Assembly (NCBI GenBank): GCA_000697665.1
Contig: KL197759.1
Location: 1 to 23,015 of the forward strand
DNA: 23,015 nt
Direction: 5' to 3'
Source: Jaapia argillacea MUCL 33604
Lineage: Eukaryota; Basidiomycota; Agaricomycetes; Jaapiales; Jaapiaceae
The notes beneath the pieces are model-generated. The model did no database searches. It was not told the origin of the DNA and saw only the letters and a program-made list of their open reading frames with translations. How positions within the stretch are numbered: the stretch's first letter is position 1; each line of letters starts with the position of its first letter. Of the stretch, positions 10,359 through 19,181 are shown in pieces. The translations under genes were made by a program, and so were the position numbers.

Positions 10359-10813
10359 ATGTTCTCGAAGGTCTCCATCGTAGTCTCCGCTGCTTTGGCT
10401 ATCCTTGCTGTCGCCACGCCCACTCCCAACGAGCCTGCCAGCTCTTGCACCACCGGCCCCATCCAGTGCTGCAACACGGTCGAGAGTGCTAGCAGCCCCG
10501 CTGCCGCCGGTATCCTCGCCAGCATCGGGGTTATTGTTCAAGACGTCAACGCCCTCGTTGGCTTGACTTGCTCCCCCATCACTGCCGTAGGCGTCGGAAG
10601 TGGTTCCAGTTGGTAAGTATTTGTAATATTCTGCTCTGGATGGACTCACTCTGATCCTTTACACTAGCTCCGCGTCCCCTGTATGCTGCACTGATAATTC
10701 TCATGGTATGATCACTTGAAAATTTCTATCTGTTTCCGCGTTGTGCATTGGAGCTGACATCATAATCTGCAGGTACTCTCATCTCCATCGGATGTGTCCC
10801 CGTCACCCTCTAA
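10359..10813 (+). CDS. Class I hydrophobin, intact, plus-strand copy
   Basis: Three exons: 10359-10612, 10668-10705 and 10773-10813, giving 110 aa. There is a signal peptide at 1 to about 20 and eight cysteines at 30, 37, 38, 71, 85, 91, 92 and 105 in the class I pattern. The mature part between the CC pair and Cys71 is hydrophobic ([14 protein letters not shown] and LVGLTC). It ends [13 protein letters not shown]. It is nearly the same protein as the gene at 8345-8811, with changes mainly in the signal peptide and at a few conservative sites. Intron 1 is GTAAGT to TAG, intron 2 GTATGA to CAG. Its 3' flank is shared with the pseudogene at 13311-13775, because gene and flank belong to the larger tandem block. 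It is convergent with the F-box/LRR gene ending at 11273. Confidence 0.95.
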
Positions 10814-11272
10814 GCTGTGGGTGGTAGCGTACGTAGACTGTAGCGTTGAGAGTGTAGGATCGGGATCGCATTGGAGTTTGAGATTGAAACATGTTTGTTC
10901 ATATGTTGTATTGAACCCTCTCCTGCATGAATTGTAAACTCCTCGTTGTTCGCTTCAGGCTAGTGAACCGGTGTGAATACATCTGGTGCACCATGCCGCT
11001 GTTTACGGAAAGGTAAAATTACTCCCTCATCCTCAATGTTGGGGCTGTCACTACTCATACCACTGGAAAAGATCTCTCTGCGATCAAGCAACCATACTGA
11101 GCTTGCATGGCTTTGCCGTGGAGACTGGAGTACGAGAAATGGACTCGGATCCGAATGCTAGACCATCGTGTCTCCCGTCGTTCCGTCCAAGGAGTGGCAG
11201 TTCATGCTGTGAGGCTGAGGATACTTAGACTCATACACTGTAGGTTCTTGTGGATCGATTCCAAGATACTTC
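10814..11272. other. Convergent intergenic region, hydrophobin / F-box
   Basis: About 460 bases between two stop codons facing each other. The region is duplicated in shortened form at 13776-14100. Both 3' ends must lie here; no gene is visible. Confidence 0.55.
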
Positions 11273-12984
11273 TCAATCTCCGAATACTACTCGAATACTA
11301 GTAACCCTCGCTGCCACTTCCGCCATCTCATCACTTTCCACTGTGTCCGCCCTCAATCTCCTCCTTTCGTCACACCTCGCCGCTTGCAGACCCCTGATGA
11401 AATTCTCGATCATAGCGGGGCCACTGAAATATGACATGGACAAGTCGGGATATAACCGATCAATAGCCTGAGCAATCTTGAAACTCTCCAGCACATTTTC
11501 GTTTTCGTCGATGTGGGCCTCATCAAGCCAACGACGAAATGAGATAGAACGAAGACAGCTTTTCGACAGTGGGACCGTACCCAGATCTACGCGATGGAGG
11601 AAATCGATAGCATCCAGACAAAGGTCACAGAGGCTGGGACACTTTTGAGCAAAAGCGGTAAGTCCACGAACTGTGATCCCAGGCTGGGAGTAACCGAAAA
11701 GCAGATCCAACGTCTTGATTCCTGGCCATGCCACTGCCATCTTGTCCATACAATCGTCCGTCACCAGAACGGCATTAGGTTGGTGTGAGATTATTTGTAG
11801 GTGCAACATTCGATGAAGGTCCAGTAAGGATTCGATGATATCCGTGAGGGGATATCTTCGATTACTGGGGCTCGTGAGTTCGTCGAACGTCAAGCTGACA
11901 GTAGCGAGGGTGTGTTTGAAGTTTCGTAACCTAGTGAAGAGGTGCCGAGACTCCTCTACGGTGGCACGAGGCGAGCCTTTGATACACACATTGTTGAAAA
12001 GCGTCGACGAAATTGTTGATATGACAGCCGCCGCAATGTCGACGCTGGTCCCATCTAGGGTGAAAGACTGAAGGGAGGGAAATCCTGTCCATCCCAAGAG
12101 CGCTTCAGCAGCGACACCTCTAAGGTCGACGGACAAGGTGGAAAGTGCGGCGAGGCAGGATAGAGCGCGGAAAGTTTTGCCATCAATGAGGACTCCGTCT
12201 AGATCTGACATGGTCAGGTCGGTAAGAGAGCTGAATTCGGGAAGAGTCTCGAGTAACAAGTTCGGCATATACCCAGAAAGTGTTAGGCACCGCACCATAG
12301 GGGCATTTGATGCTAAACGAGGGAGGAAGTCGCGCTGTGCCAAATCTGCCATCTTGAGCAATCCGCGGTGGGCAGTATCATCCTGTTCAACGTACGTCGC
12401 AGCGACGGTGACCTCTCGAAGCGAGTGTGTGGGGAAGGAAAGCAGGATATGTCCCAACTCGGTGATTTGATGGCGAGATTGCGTAACATCATCCCAAGAG
12501 AGTTGGCGTAAGTTTGGGAGGAGAGGCCCCGGCCTGTACTGCCCGAGGTCGGCGAAGAGGATAAATAATACGTAGCTGGGGCGTGCGTATTCAAGTACTC
12601 TGATCCGCTTCGCGTAGCTATCAAATCGTCGCCATGCTGAAGGCTGAATTGGCCCATTGATATGCTATGCGCCGAAACCGTTGGCTCATTGATATCAACC
12701 CACATACACTTCAAGTACTAGAGACTCACGTATGTCGTGTAAGGCCCATAAGATCGACGGTCTATCTGCACCCGTGGTATCAGAATAAGGAGATGCTCAA
12801 TGTCGATCATTGTATGCCACAGCAAATCGAGGGCTGGATCTGACAATGCACGACAAGTGGAAGCGATGTTTGCGAGAATGGGGCGCTGCTGATAAATGTC
12901 GCCTGGGAGGTTTCTGAATACTTCGAGACGGATCTCATAAGGTAGTGCAGCAAGCGACAGTCGACTTGGAGCGACCGAAATCAT
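11273..12984 (-). CDS. F-box/leucine-rich-repeat protein, family copy A
   Basis: Two exons on the minus strand: 12984-12730 and 12664-11273, giving 548 aa. Intron 1 (65 nt) has GTGAGT and a TAG acceptor; the phase-0 join gives TTY then HINGPIQPSAW. An F-box lies near residues 14-55 (LPYEIRLEVFRNL ... CRALSDPALDLLWHTM). After the splice come WRRFDSYAKRIRVLEY, then roughly twelve irregular leucine-rich segments such as LRQLSWDD, VRCLTLSGYMPNLLL, LTDLTMSDLDG and CPSLCDLCLDAIDF. Such proteins are usually receptors of SCF ubiquitin ligases; the substrate cannot be told. The same intron position occurs in copies B and C. The C-terminal tail after ARCDERRRLRADTV is longer than in B and C, suggesting loss of the ancestral stop. 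Confidence 0.88.
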
Positions 12985-13310
12985 GATTTGTGGGCAGAAT
13001 CCGACAACTGGAAGTCGAGATGTGGTATATCTGGTTCAGAAGGTGTGGAAATTTGTGGGTAGAGTACAAGTTGAGTTGACCAGCTTTTCAATGAAGAACA
13101 GAAAACGAAGAACAAGACAATCCCTTGAACTCGCCTTGGACAATGTAGCTGGTGCCGTGGCGTACTATACATTTTCGACCAACCCGGCGAGTCACAAAAC
13201 TCAACAAAACCAATAAATCCTTGTCCTCGATTCCCGATCCGAGTTCACCCAAATACTCAGGTCACTCGAAGACATTCGCCAAAAAATTCTCCGAGTCAGC
13301 AGCCCCTCTT
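12985..13310. other. Junction between the two tandem blocks
   Basis: The left part is the F-box copy A promoter, conserved with that of copy B. From about 13140 the sequence has no counterpart at the far end of block 2. No clear hydrophobin promoter or start codon homologous to that of 10359 can be seen before 13311, although the start region may survive in diverged form. Confidence 0.5.
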
Positions 13311-13775
13311 CTCTATCCTTGCTGTCGCCACAGCCAAATGCACCAGCTGGAACCTCTTGAAAGGTCTACGGCAGTAGTAGGCGAGCAGATCAAGCCAACG
13401 ACGCCAATGCTGGCGAGGATACTGGCAGCAGCGGGACTGCTAGCAGACTCAACACTGTCGCGGCATTGGATGAGGAGGAGTGTATTATACTGAGAAGGTC
13501 CCATAATTGGAACAATCAGTTTACTGTACACTATACAAGCAGGTACCATAATCCTTGGAGTGTGCCAGATGTAATTATTTCTAATATTCTGCTCTGTATG
13601 GACATACTCTGATTCTTTACGCTAGCTCCACGCCCCCTGTACTTATGCTGCGCTGACAATTCTCATGGTTTGATTACTTGAAAATTTCCATTTGTTTACC
13701 CGCTGTGCATCAGAACTGACATCATAATATGCAGCTACCCTCATCTCCATCGGATGTGTCTTCGTCACCCTCTAA
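13311..13775 (+). pseudogene. Hydrophobin pseudogene with inverted exon-1 segment
   Basis: Three parts in an odd order. At 13313-13335, in plus orientation, is a signal-peptide piece (TATCCTTGCTGTCGCCAC as in 10359). From 13341 to about 13471 the rest of exon 1 lies inverted: read on the minus strand it encodes [19 protein letters not shown], then LICSPTTAV and the exon-1 end. From 13571 the plus orientation resumes at intron 1, followed by exon 2 and exon 3 to the stop at 13773. Further lesions: the first CC pair is reduced to Cys-Arg, about nine codons (VIVQDVNAL region) are missing, exon 2 has four extra bases after CCTGTA, and no homologous start codon remains. About 100 bases at 13472-13570 have no clear source. 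It cannot make a hydrophobin. Confidence 0.88.
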
Positions 13776-14100
13776 GCTCTGGGTGGTAGCGTGACGTGAA
13801 GTGTGGCGTTTGGTGTGTAGGATTGGGATTGGGATCGCGTTGTAGTTCGATCTCGATACACATTTGCTCATTCCTTGTCTTGAAACCCCTCCTGCCTGAA
13901 ATGCAAGCTCCTGGTTGTTCACTTTGGGCTACTCAGTTTGCTTGGCTTCACTGTCACGGCTGCAATACTAGAGTGGACTGGGATCCGGACGCCAGACAAT
14001 CGTGTCTCCCATCGTCGCATCCAAGCATCGTACACTGTACATTCTTGTGCATTGTATCCAAGACATTCCTCGAGTTCCGAACAGTGATCCAATCATACAC
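13776..14100. other. Convergent spacer in block copy 2
   Basis: About 325 bases that align in pieces with 10814-11272 (for example ATCGTGTCTCCC). No gene is present. Confidence 0.5.
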
Positions 14101-15743
14101 CTAACCCTCGCTGACCACCTGCACCATCCTCACTGTGTCCGCCCTCATTCGCCTCCTCTCGTCGCACCTCGCCGCTCGCAGGCCAAAAATGAATTGGACA
14201 ATCAAATTGGGGGCAGGGGGGAATCTCCCCACGTTGGGATATAACCGATCGATGATTTGAGCAATCTTGAAACACTCCATAACGTTATTATCGCCGTGGG
14301 CAGTCCAGGGGCGAAAGGAGAGAGATTCAAGGCGGCCCTCTAACAGGGGGACCGCACCCACGTCTATGGGATTGCGGAAGTCGATAGTATCCAGTCGCAG
14401 GTTGGAAAGGCTGGGACACTTTTGGGCAAGGATGGCAAGGCCACGTACTGTCGGCCCAGGCAGGGAGGAACGGCGATATAGAGTCAATATCTTGATTCTC
14501 GGCCACGCTACTGCCATCTTGTCCATACACTCGTCCGTCACCAGAACAGCATTGGCAAGTCCGGAGATGATTTGTAGGAGCACCATTCGATGAGCCTCCA
14601 GTAATGATTCGATGATAGCCGTGAGTGTGTATATGCAACCATTTGGGCTCGTGAGTGCATCGACCGTCACGCTGACGGTAGATAGGGTGTGCCTGAAGTT
14701 TCTTAACGTAGCGAAGAAGCGCCGAAGCTCCTCTATGCTGGCGGGAGGCGTGTCATTGACCCAGATCTCGTTGATTTGCACCGACGAAATTGTCGATATG
14801 GCAGCCGTCGCAATGGGGATACTGGCATCGTCAACAGTGAAAAACTGAAGACAGGGAAATCCTGTCCATCCCGAGAAACCTTCAATAGGAACACCTTTAA
14901 GGTTGACGGAAAAGGCGGAAAGTGCTGAAAGACAAGATAGAGCGCGGAAAGTGCTCAAATCGATGAGGACTCCACCTAGATCTGACAGGGTCAGGTCCGT
15001 AAGAGAGCTGAATTGGGGAAGAGCGCCAAGCAACAAGTTTGGCATATACCCCGATAGCGCTAGGCACCGCAGCATAGGAGCACCGGATGCTAAACGAGGG
15101 AGAAACTCTGCCTGTGCCAAATCTGTCTCTTGCACTGCGTGGAGATCGTGCTCATCCTCTCGAATGTACCTGGCAGCGATGGTAACCTCTCGGAGCGAAG
15201 ATGTGGGGAAGGAAAGCAGGATGTGTCCCAACTCGCTGCCAATCGGACACGAAGCTTCATCATCCCAAGAGAGCTGACGTAAGTTTGGGAGGAGTGGACC
15301 TGGCCTATACCGTCCGAGATCGGCGAAGAGATTAAAGAATACGTTGCCGGGGCGTTTGTATTCAAGTACTCTGACGCGCTTTGCGTAGGTATCAAATCGT
15401 TGCCATGCTGAAGGTTGAATTGGCTCAATGATATCCTAGGTGCCGAAACCGCCGGCTCGTCAATATAAACCCATATGCACTTCAAGCCGAGACTCACAAA
15501 GTATGTGAATGGCTCATCTGGATCGCGGTCTATCTGCACCCCTGGTATTAGAGCAAGGAGTGGCTGCAAGTCGTCCATCGTATGCCACAGGACATCGATC
15601 GCTGGGTCTGACAAGGCGCGACAACTGGAAGCGATGTTTGCGATAATGTGGCGCCATCGACGAGTATCGTCCTGGAGGTTTCTGAATACTTCGAGACGAA
15701 TCTCATAAGGTAATCTAGCAAGTGACGGCGGACCAGGCACCAT
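14101..15743 (-). CDS. F-box/leucine-rich-repeat protein, family copy B
   Basis: Two exons on the minus strand: 15743-15498 and 15435-14101, giving 526 aa. Intron 1 is 62 nt (GTGAGT to CCTAG). Without splicing the first exon runs into about 135 wrong-frame codons, so the unspliced 217-codon frame should not be taken as the protein. The F-box is near residues 11-50 (LPYEIRLEVFRNLQDD ... LSDPAIDVLWHTM). The post-splice region reads WQRFDTYAKRVRVLEYKRP. Leucine-rich segments include LRQLSWDDE, LRCLALSGYMPNLLL, LTDLTLSDLGG and CPSLSNLRLDTIDF. It ends RMVQVVSEG, similar to the end of copy C. The frame is intact throughout. Likely an SCF substrate receptor by family; the substrate is unknown. Confidence 0.88.
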
Positions 15744-16103
15744 GATTTATGGGCAGAGTCCGACAACTGGAAGTTGAGAAGCGGTAAATCTGGTTCAGGA
15801 GATGTGGAAACTCGTGGATAGAGTGCAAGTTGAGTTGACCGGCTGTCAAAGACGAACAGAAAATGAAGAGTGGCAAATCAACCCTTTGTACTTGAATCGC
15901 GACTTGGATGACGCAGCGACGTCACGCGTCACGTTTGGATCTCGTGTTCACCCCGGTTCGATGGATGCTCAAGCTCGCTGAATTCGAAAGAAAATGCCAG
16001 CTTCCATCCCCACCTAGCTCTTGCCGTCCTCGCAAAAATCTTGTCTAGGTACGAGGCATGACATCTGCAGGCAGTAAATTTTGTCATCGGTCAAGCCACC
16101 TAT
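15744..16103. other. Promoter region of F-box copy B
   Basis: About 360 bases between the start of copy B and the end of the next F-box gene. The first ~155 bases are homologous to the promoter of copy A (12985-13140). Beyond this lies a unique part with the CGTCA-rich cluster. No gene is visible. Confidence 0.55.
15909..15934. promoter_or_regulatory. Cluster of CGTCA (bZIP/CREB-like) half-sites
   Basis: Within 26 bases are TGACG (15909-15913), the palindrome GACGTC (15918-15923) and the tandem 7-mer CGTCACG twice (15920-15933). CGTCA/TGACG is the core of ATF/CREB-type bZIP sites. The cluster lies about 165-190 bases before the start of F-box copy B and has no equivalent before copy A. Binding is inferred from sequence only. 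Confidence 0.35.
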
Positions 16104-17671
16104 CTATCTCCGTATTGCGTTCCCATCTGACCAACGCCACGTCTTCTCGTTCCCATCAGCGTCGTTCTTGTAAGCCATGGCAATACGCTGTATTCCGCGA
16201 CATCGTTCTCGCAAAGCCAAGACAAATACATCCAGCGTATCCAGATTGAGATCCTCCAGGTATGCAAATTGAGTTCGAATTTCGAGGTCAACTAGCGGGG
16301 ACGGGAGTCTTGGGGGGAGACTTTCCATAATTTTCTATGAAATGACGGGTTGGCGCGGGTAGTCAATAATTCGTAAGGTAGGGCGAACCTGGTGAGAAAA
16401 TAACTCGTCCGGAAACCCCTCGACATCGGCCGTCCAGATCCTCATTGTGATCTTCTTCAGAGTAGACCCAAACAGGTCGGCTATACACGATACAAGGGCC
16501 TCTGTGAGGTGATAAGTGGAGAATTCGAGGGATACCACTGCTTCTGGATGGGAGAGTTGGGTGAACAACGAGACGAGATTAGTCGCGTCGCTGTGCTCCG
16601 TGGTTTCACCACATGTCGTGACGATCTTCTTGATACAGCACTGAGCGAAGGCAGTGATACAGAAATCTGGACCGATGTAGGTGTGAAGACGAGGAACGGA
16701 GGCGGGTAGGACGAACACGGGACTGGGGAATAAAGGGTATTTCTGACGGACTCCAGAGAGGTGGAGCTCCTCCAAGGCAGGAAACTTCTCAAGGACATGG
16801 GGAATCAGTGGACTGCTTATGCAAGCGTAGGAGATTTGAAGCTTCGTCAGGTTCGGGAAGAAGCAGATGGGTGGGACAGTCCACGAAAAAAAAGAGGAGG
16901 CAATTATGGTGCGACCCATTGTCACACTGAGAGTACGAAGCCTTGTAGGATCGAGTAGGTCGAGAAGAGCCCATTGGCTCTCGCGCATGGCGTCAAACAG
17001 TTCATGGGAGCGTCCTAAAATTGAGAGGAAAGGGATGGAGAGTGGTCGGACACGGGGAGAAAATGGGTCGCCTCCGGAGCTGGATAATTGGCACCGGTCG
17101 AGGGTCAAATTCTGGAGGTTTGATAGCTGACGGATCCGCGATATTATCGATGGATCTAATTCCACACATGTCAACGAGAGCCTTGTAAGGTTGGTGAAAG
17201 CGGGAAGCGCCTCAAATAGCTGGCGGATTAGCTTCATATCTCCTTCGCGCAGCGGGTAGGGGGAGCGCAGGACCACCATGCAGGTTTTGACGGCAAATGC
17301 CAGGTGCTCGGAAGCATAGAATTCCAGCTTCTCTGGACTAGAGGCCAGGGGATGGGCAATTTTTCCACCAGGATCTCGTCGCATCTCATCGACCTTCGAG
17401 CCCACCACTACCGTGACAGCCAAAGTCTCGAAAAGCGCAGGGCGGGCGACATTTCGCAGAGCCCTACATGTCATCGAAAAATTCAGGACATCGCGGAAGG
17501 GGAGGTGTTCGACAACGATGCGCCACAGTTCAGGTGGTAGTTCAACCAGCTGTTCAGCCAACCTGGATTCAGATAATGAAGTTTCGTCAGCCAAATTCTA
17601 GTACTCAGTTGGATGGCTGACACTTGCACATCTGGCCTTGGTTTGGATACAAATCGTGTGATGCTGGACAT
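16104..17671 (-). CDS. F-box/leucine-rich-repeat protein, separate family
   Basis: The open core on the minus strand (from 17597 to 16335) has an F-box at LVELPPELWRIVVEHLPFRDVLNFSMTCRALRN-type residues, then leucine-rich segments (LTRLSLTCVELD, LQNLTLDRCQL, LTKLQISYACI, LEELHLSGV). Its first in-frame start is a TTG behind an in-frame TAG, so an upstream exon is likely. My best model starts at ATG 17671 (exon 17671-17651, intron GTATCC to CTAG, exon 17597-16389). At the 3' side, an intron 16388-16335 (GTTCGC donor, TTGAC branch-like word, CATAG acceptor) removes the TAG and keeps the frame into a further 76 residues (LEDLNLDTLDVFVLALRERC ...) ending at 16104. The total is 486 aa. Both outer exons are inferred and less certain than the core. 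Divergent from KIN17, start codons 274 bases apart. Confidence 0.72.
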
Positions 17672-17945
17672 GCACTGTAGGGGTTTCCTGGATTCCAAAA
17701 GGCGCTGAAACGCAATATCGAGGGCGAGAATTGTTGGAGGTGTTGACTTGAACGTTCGCTTGAAGAGAAGTGCCGGCCCGTCGGATCCCACGGCGAGAGT
17801 GACCAAGCGGTCTCAACATGACCAAACAGGGACGCCACCCCGCCTCATAGCCACCTTCCCCGACTGTAGTCACAAACCGCGGCTTCATTCGTTACCGACC
17901 ACCAGATTATCCTTCCAAGCTCTTATCCCCTCTATAATTGCCATC

Positions 17946-18980
17946 ATGCCTCGAGCTGAAGGTAAGTAATAACTATCAAATCTACGAGTATAATCTCATT
18001 GATTCATCAATAGCTGGAACTCCCAAGGACTTGGCCAACAAAATGAAGGCCAAAGGTCTCCAACGACTTCGCTGGTACTGCCAAGTCTGCGAGAAGCAAT
18101 GTCGCGACGAAAACGGCTTCAAGTGCCACGCCGCATCCGAGTCCCATCTCCGCCAAATGCTTGTAGTAGGCGAGAACGCCGGCCGTCACATCTCCGATTT
18201 CTCCCAACAATTCCAACACGATTTCGTCACTTTGTTGTCGAGGAGGTTTGGAACAAAGAGGGTGAAGGCGAATAATGTGTATCAGGAATTCATTCAAGAT
18301 AGGAACCATCTGCACATGAACGCTACGCGATGGGTTACGTTGACGGAGTTTGTGAAGCATCTTGGGAGAAGCGGGATTGCGAGGGTGGATGAGACGGAGA
18401 AGGGGTGGTTCATTGCTTGGATTGATAACAGCCCGAAGGCTTTGGCGAAGCAGGTGCGTTCTTCTCTAGACATATCTCATGGTTGATAAGACCTGACTTG
18501 CGTTGTGTGGGCTTGCAGGAGGCATCGATGAAGAAGGAGCGTATGACTGTCTCTGACGAACAACGGGAGCGCATGCTCCTCGAGGAACAGATCGAACGAG
18601 CAAAGGCCGAAGTACCGGAAGCTGGTCCTTCTTCGTCTGCTTCACCCTCGCCCCCAGTCGAAGAGGGCTTGAAACGAGACGACTCCACTGAGAAAGTCGT
18701 CCTTTCATTCTCCGCCAAACCATCCACCACCTTTGCTTCCACATCATCGATTTCGGCACCATCGACCGGGCTAAAGCTCAACCCTCTGAAACCGAACGCC
18801 CTGAAAGCAGGTACAAATCCACTGAAGCGGCCGAATGTCTTCAAGCAGAGTAGTTCTGCTGCGTCGACTTCCTCGGATGTCGGTCCAAAGAAGAGGGAGT
18901 TGAGCGCCGCTGAGAGGTTGATAATGGAGGAGCAACAACGGAAACGGAGACGGATGGAGAGGGAGGGTGTCGTCGTCTAG
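17946..18980 (+). CDS. KIN17: KIN17-type zinc-finger DNA/RNA-binding protein
   Basis: Three exons: 17946-17961 (only 16 nt), 18014-18453 and 18519-18980, giving 305 aa. The first join (phase 1) gives MPRAEAGTPKDLANKMKAKG, matching the family N-terminus. A C2H2-type zinc finger uses Cys28, Cys31, His44 and His50 (WYCQVCEKQCRDENGFKCH). The following winged-helix domain (about 51-150) carries RRFGTKRVKANNVYQEFI, HLHMNATRWVTLTEF and VDETEKGWFIAWID. After residue 150 there is a charged coiled coil (SDEQRERMLLEEQIERAKAE), a Ser/Pro-rich linker and a Lys/Arg-rich tail. KIN17 proteins are nuclear and linked to DNA replication, damage response and pre-mRNA splicing. Animal members are longer, with a C-terminal SH3/KOW-like part that is absent here, as is usual in fungi. 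Convergent with the F-box gene ending at 19182. Confidence 0.93.
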
Positions 18981-19181
18981 TTCGATTTGGACCCTTGTTC
19001 TCTTCGTGGAAGCTTAAGCTGTTAGTCTATAATGTACTTGGTGTAATCCTACATTCCCTATGATATCCTCTCCTTCTATGTACATTGATCGATACGATTG
19101 TCCTCCGCCAAACGAAGCCAAGCTGTGCACAATATCGAGAGGATCCTCGCACCCAAAGTTACGGAATAAAGGGATTATTAC

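Larger units (their letters stand above)
10401..13140. repeat. Tandem block copy 1: hydrophobin (+) and F-box/LRR (-)
   Basis: This block aligns with 13314-15900 in the same orientation. The match starts inside hydrophobin exon 1, runs through the hydrophobin introns and 3' flank (GTGGGTGGTAGCGT just after the stop), through the whole convergent F-box gene, and ends in its promoter (GACAACTGGAAGT ... GTTGAGTTGACC). The limits are approximate. Confidence 0.85.
13314..15900. repeat. Tandem block copy 2: hydrophobin pseudogene and F-box/LRR
   Basis: This is the second copy of the block at 10401-13140, same orientation and gene order, with a convergent spacer shortened by more than 100 bases. 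The F-box gene and its promoter are preserved while the hydrophobin is wrecked. Confidence 0.85.

Noticed and set aside
10190-10525. A 111-codon minus-strand frame across the plus-strand hydrophobin
   Set aside because: It is the antisense of hydrophobin exon 1 (reverse reading of Ala/Ser-rich codons) and is repeated as a shadow in the other hydrophobin.
13313-13549. A minus-strand frame that contains hydrophobin-like sequence
   Set aside because: It is the inverted part of the hydrophobin pseudogene, lacking signal peptide, CC pairs and following exons on that strand; not an independent gene.
15090-15743. A 217-codon single-exon reading of F-box copy B
   Set aside because: Only the first 82 codons are coding. 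The rest is intron and wrong-frame exon 2; splicing at 15436-15497 gives the frame conserved with copies A and C.
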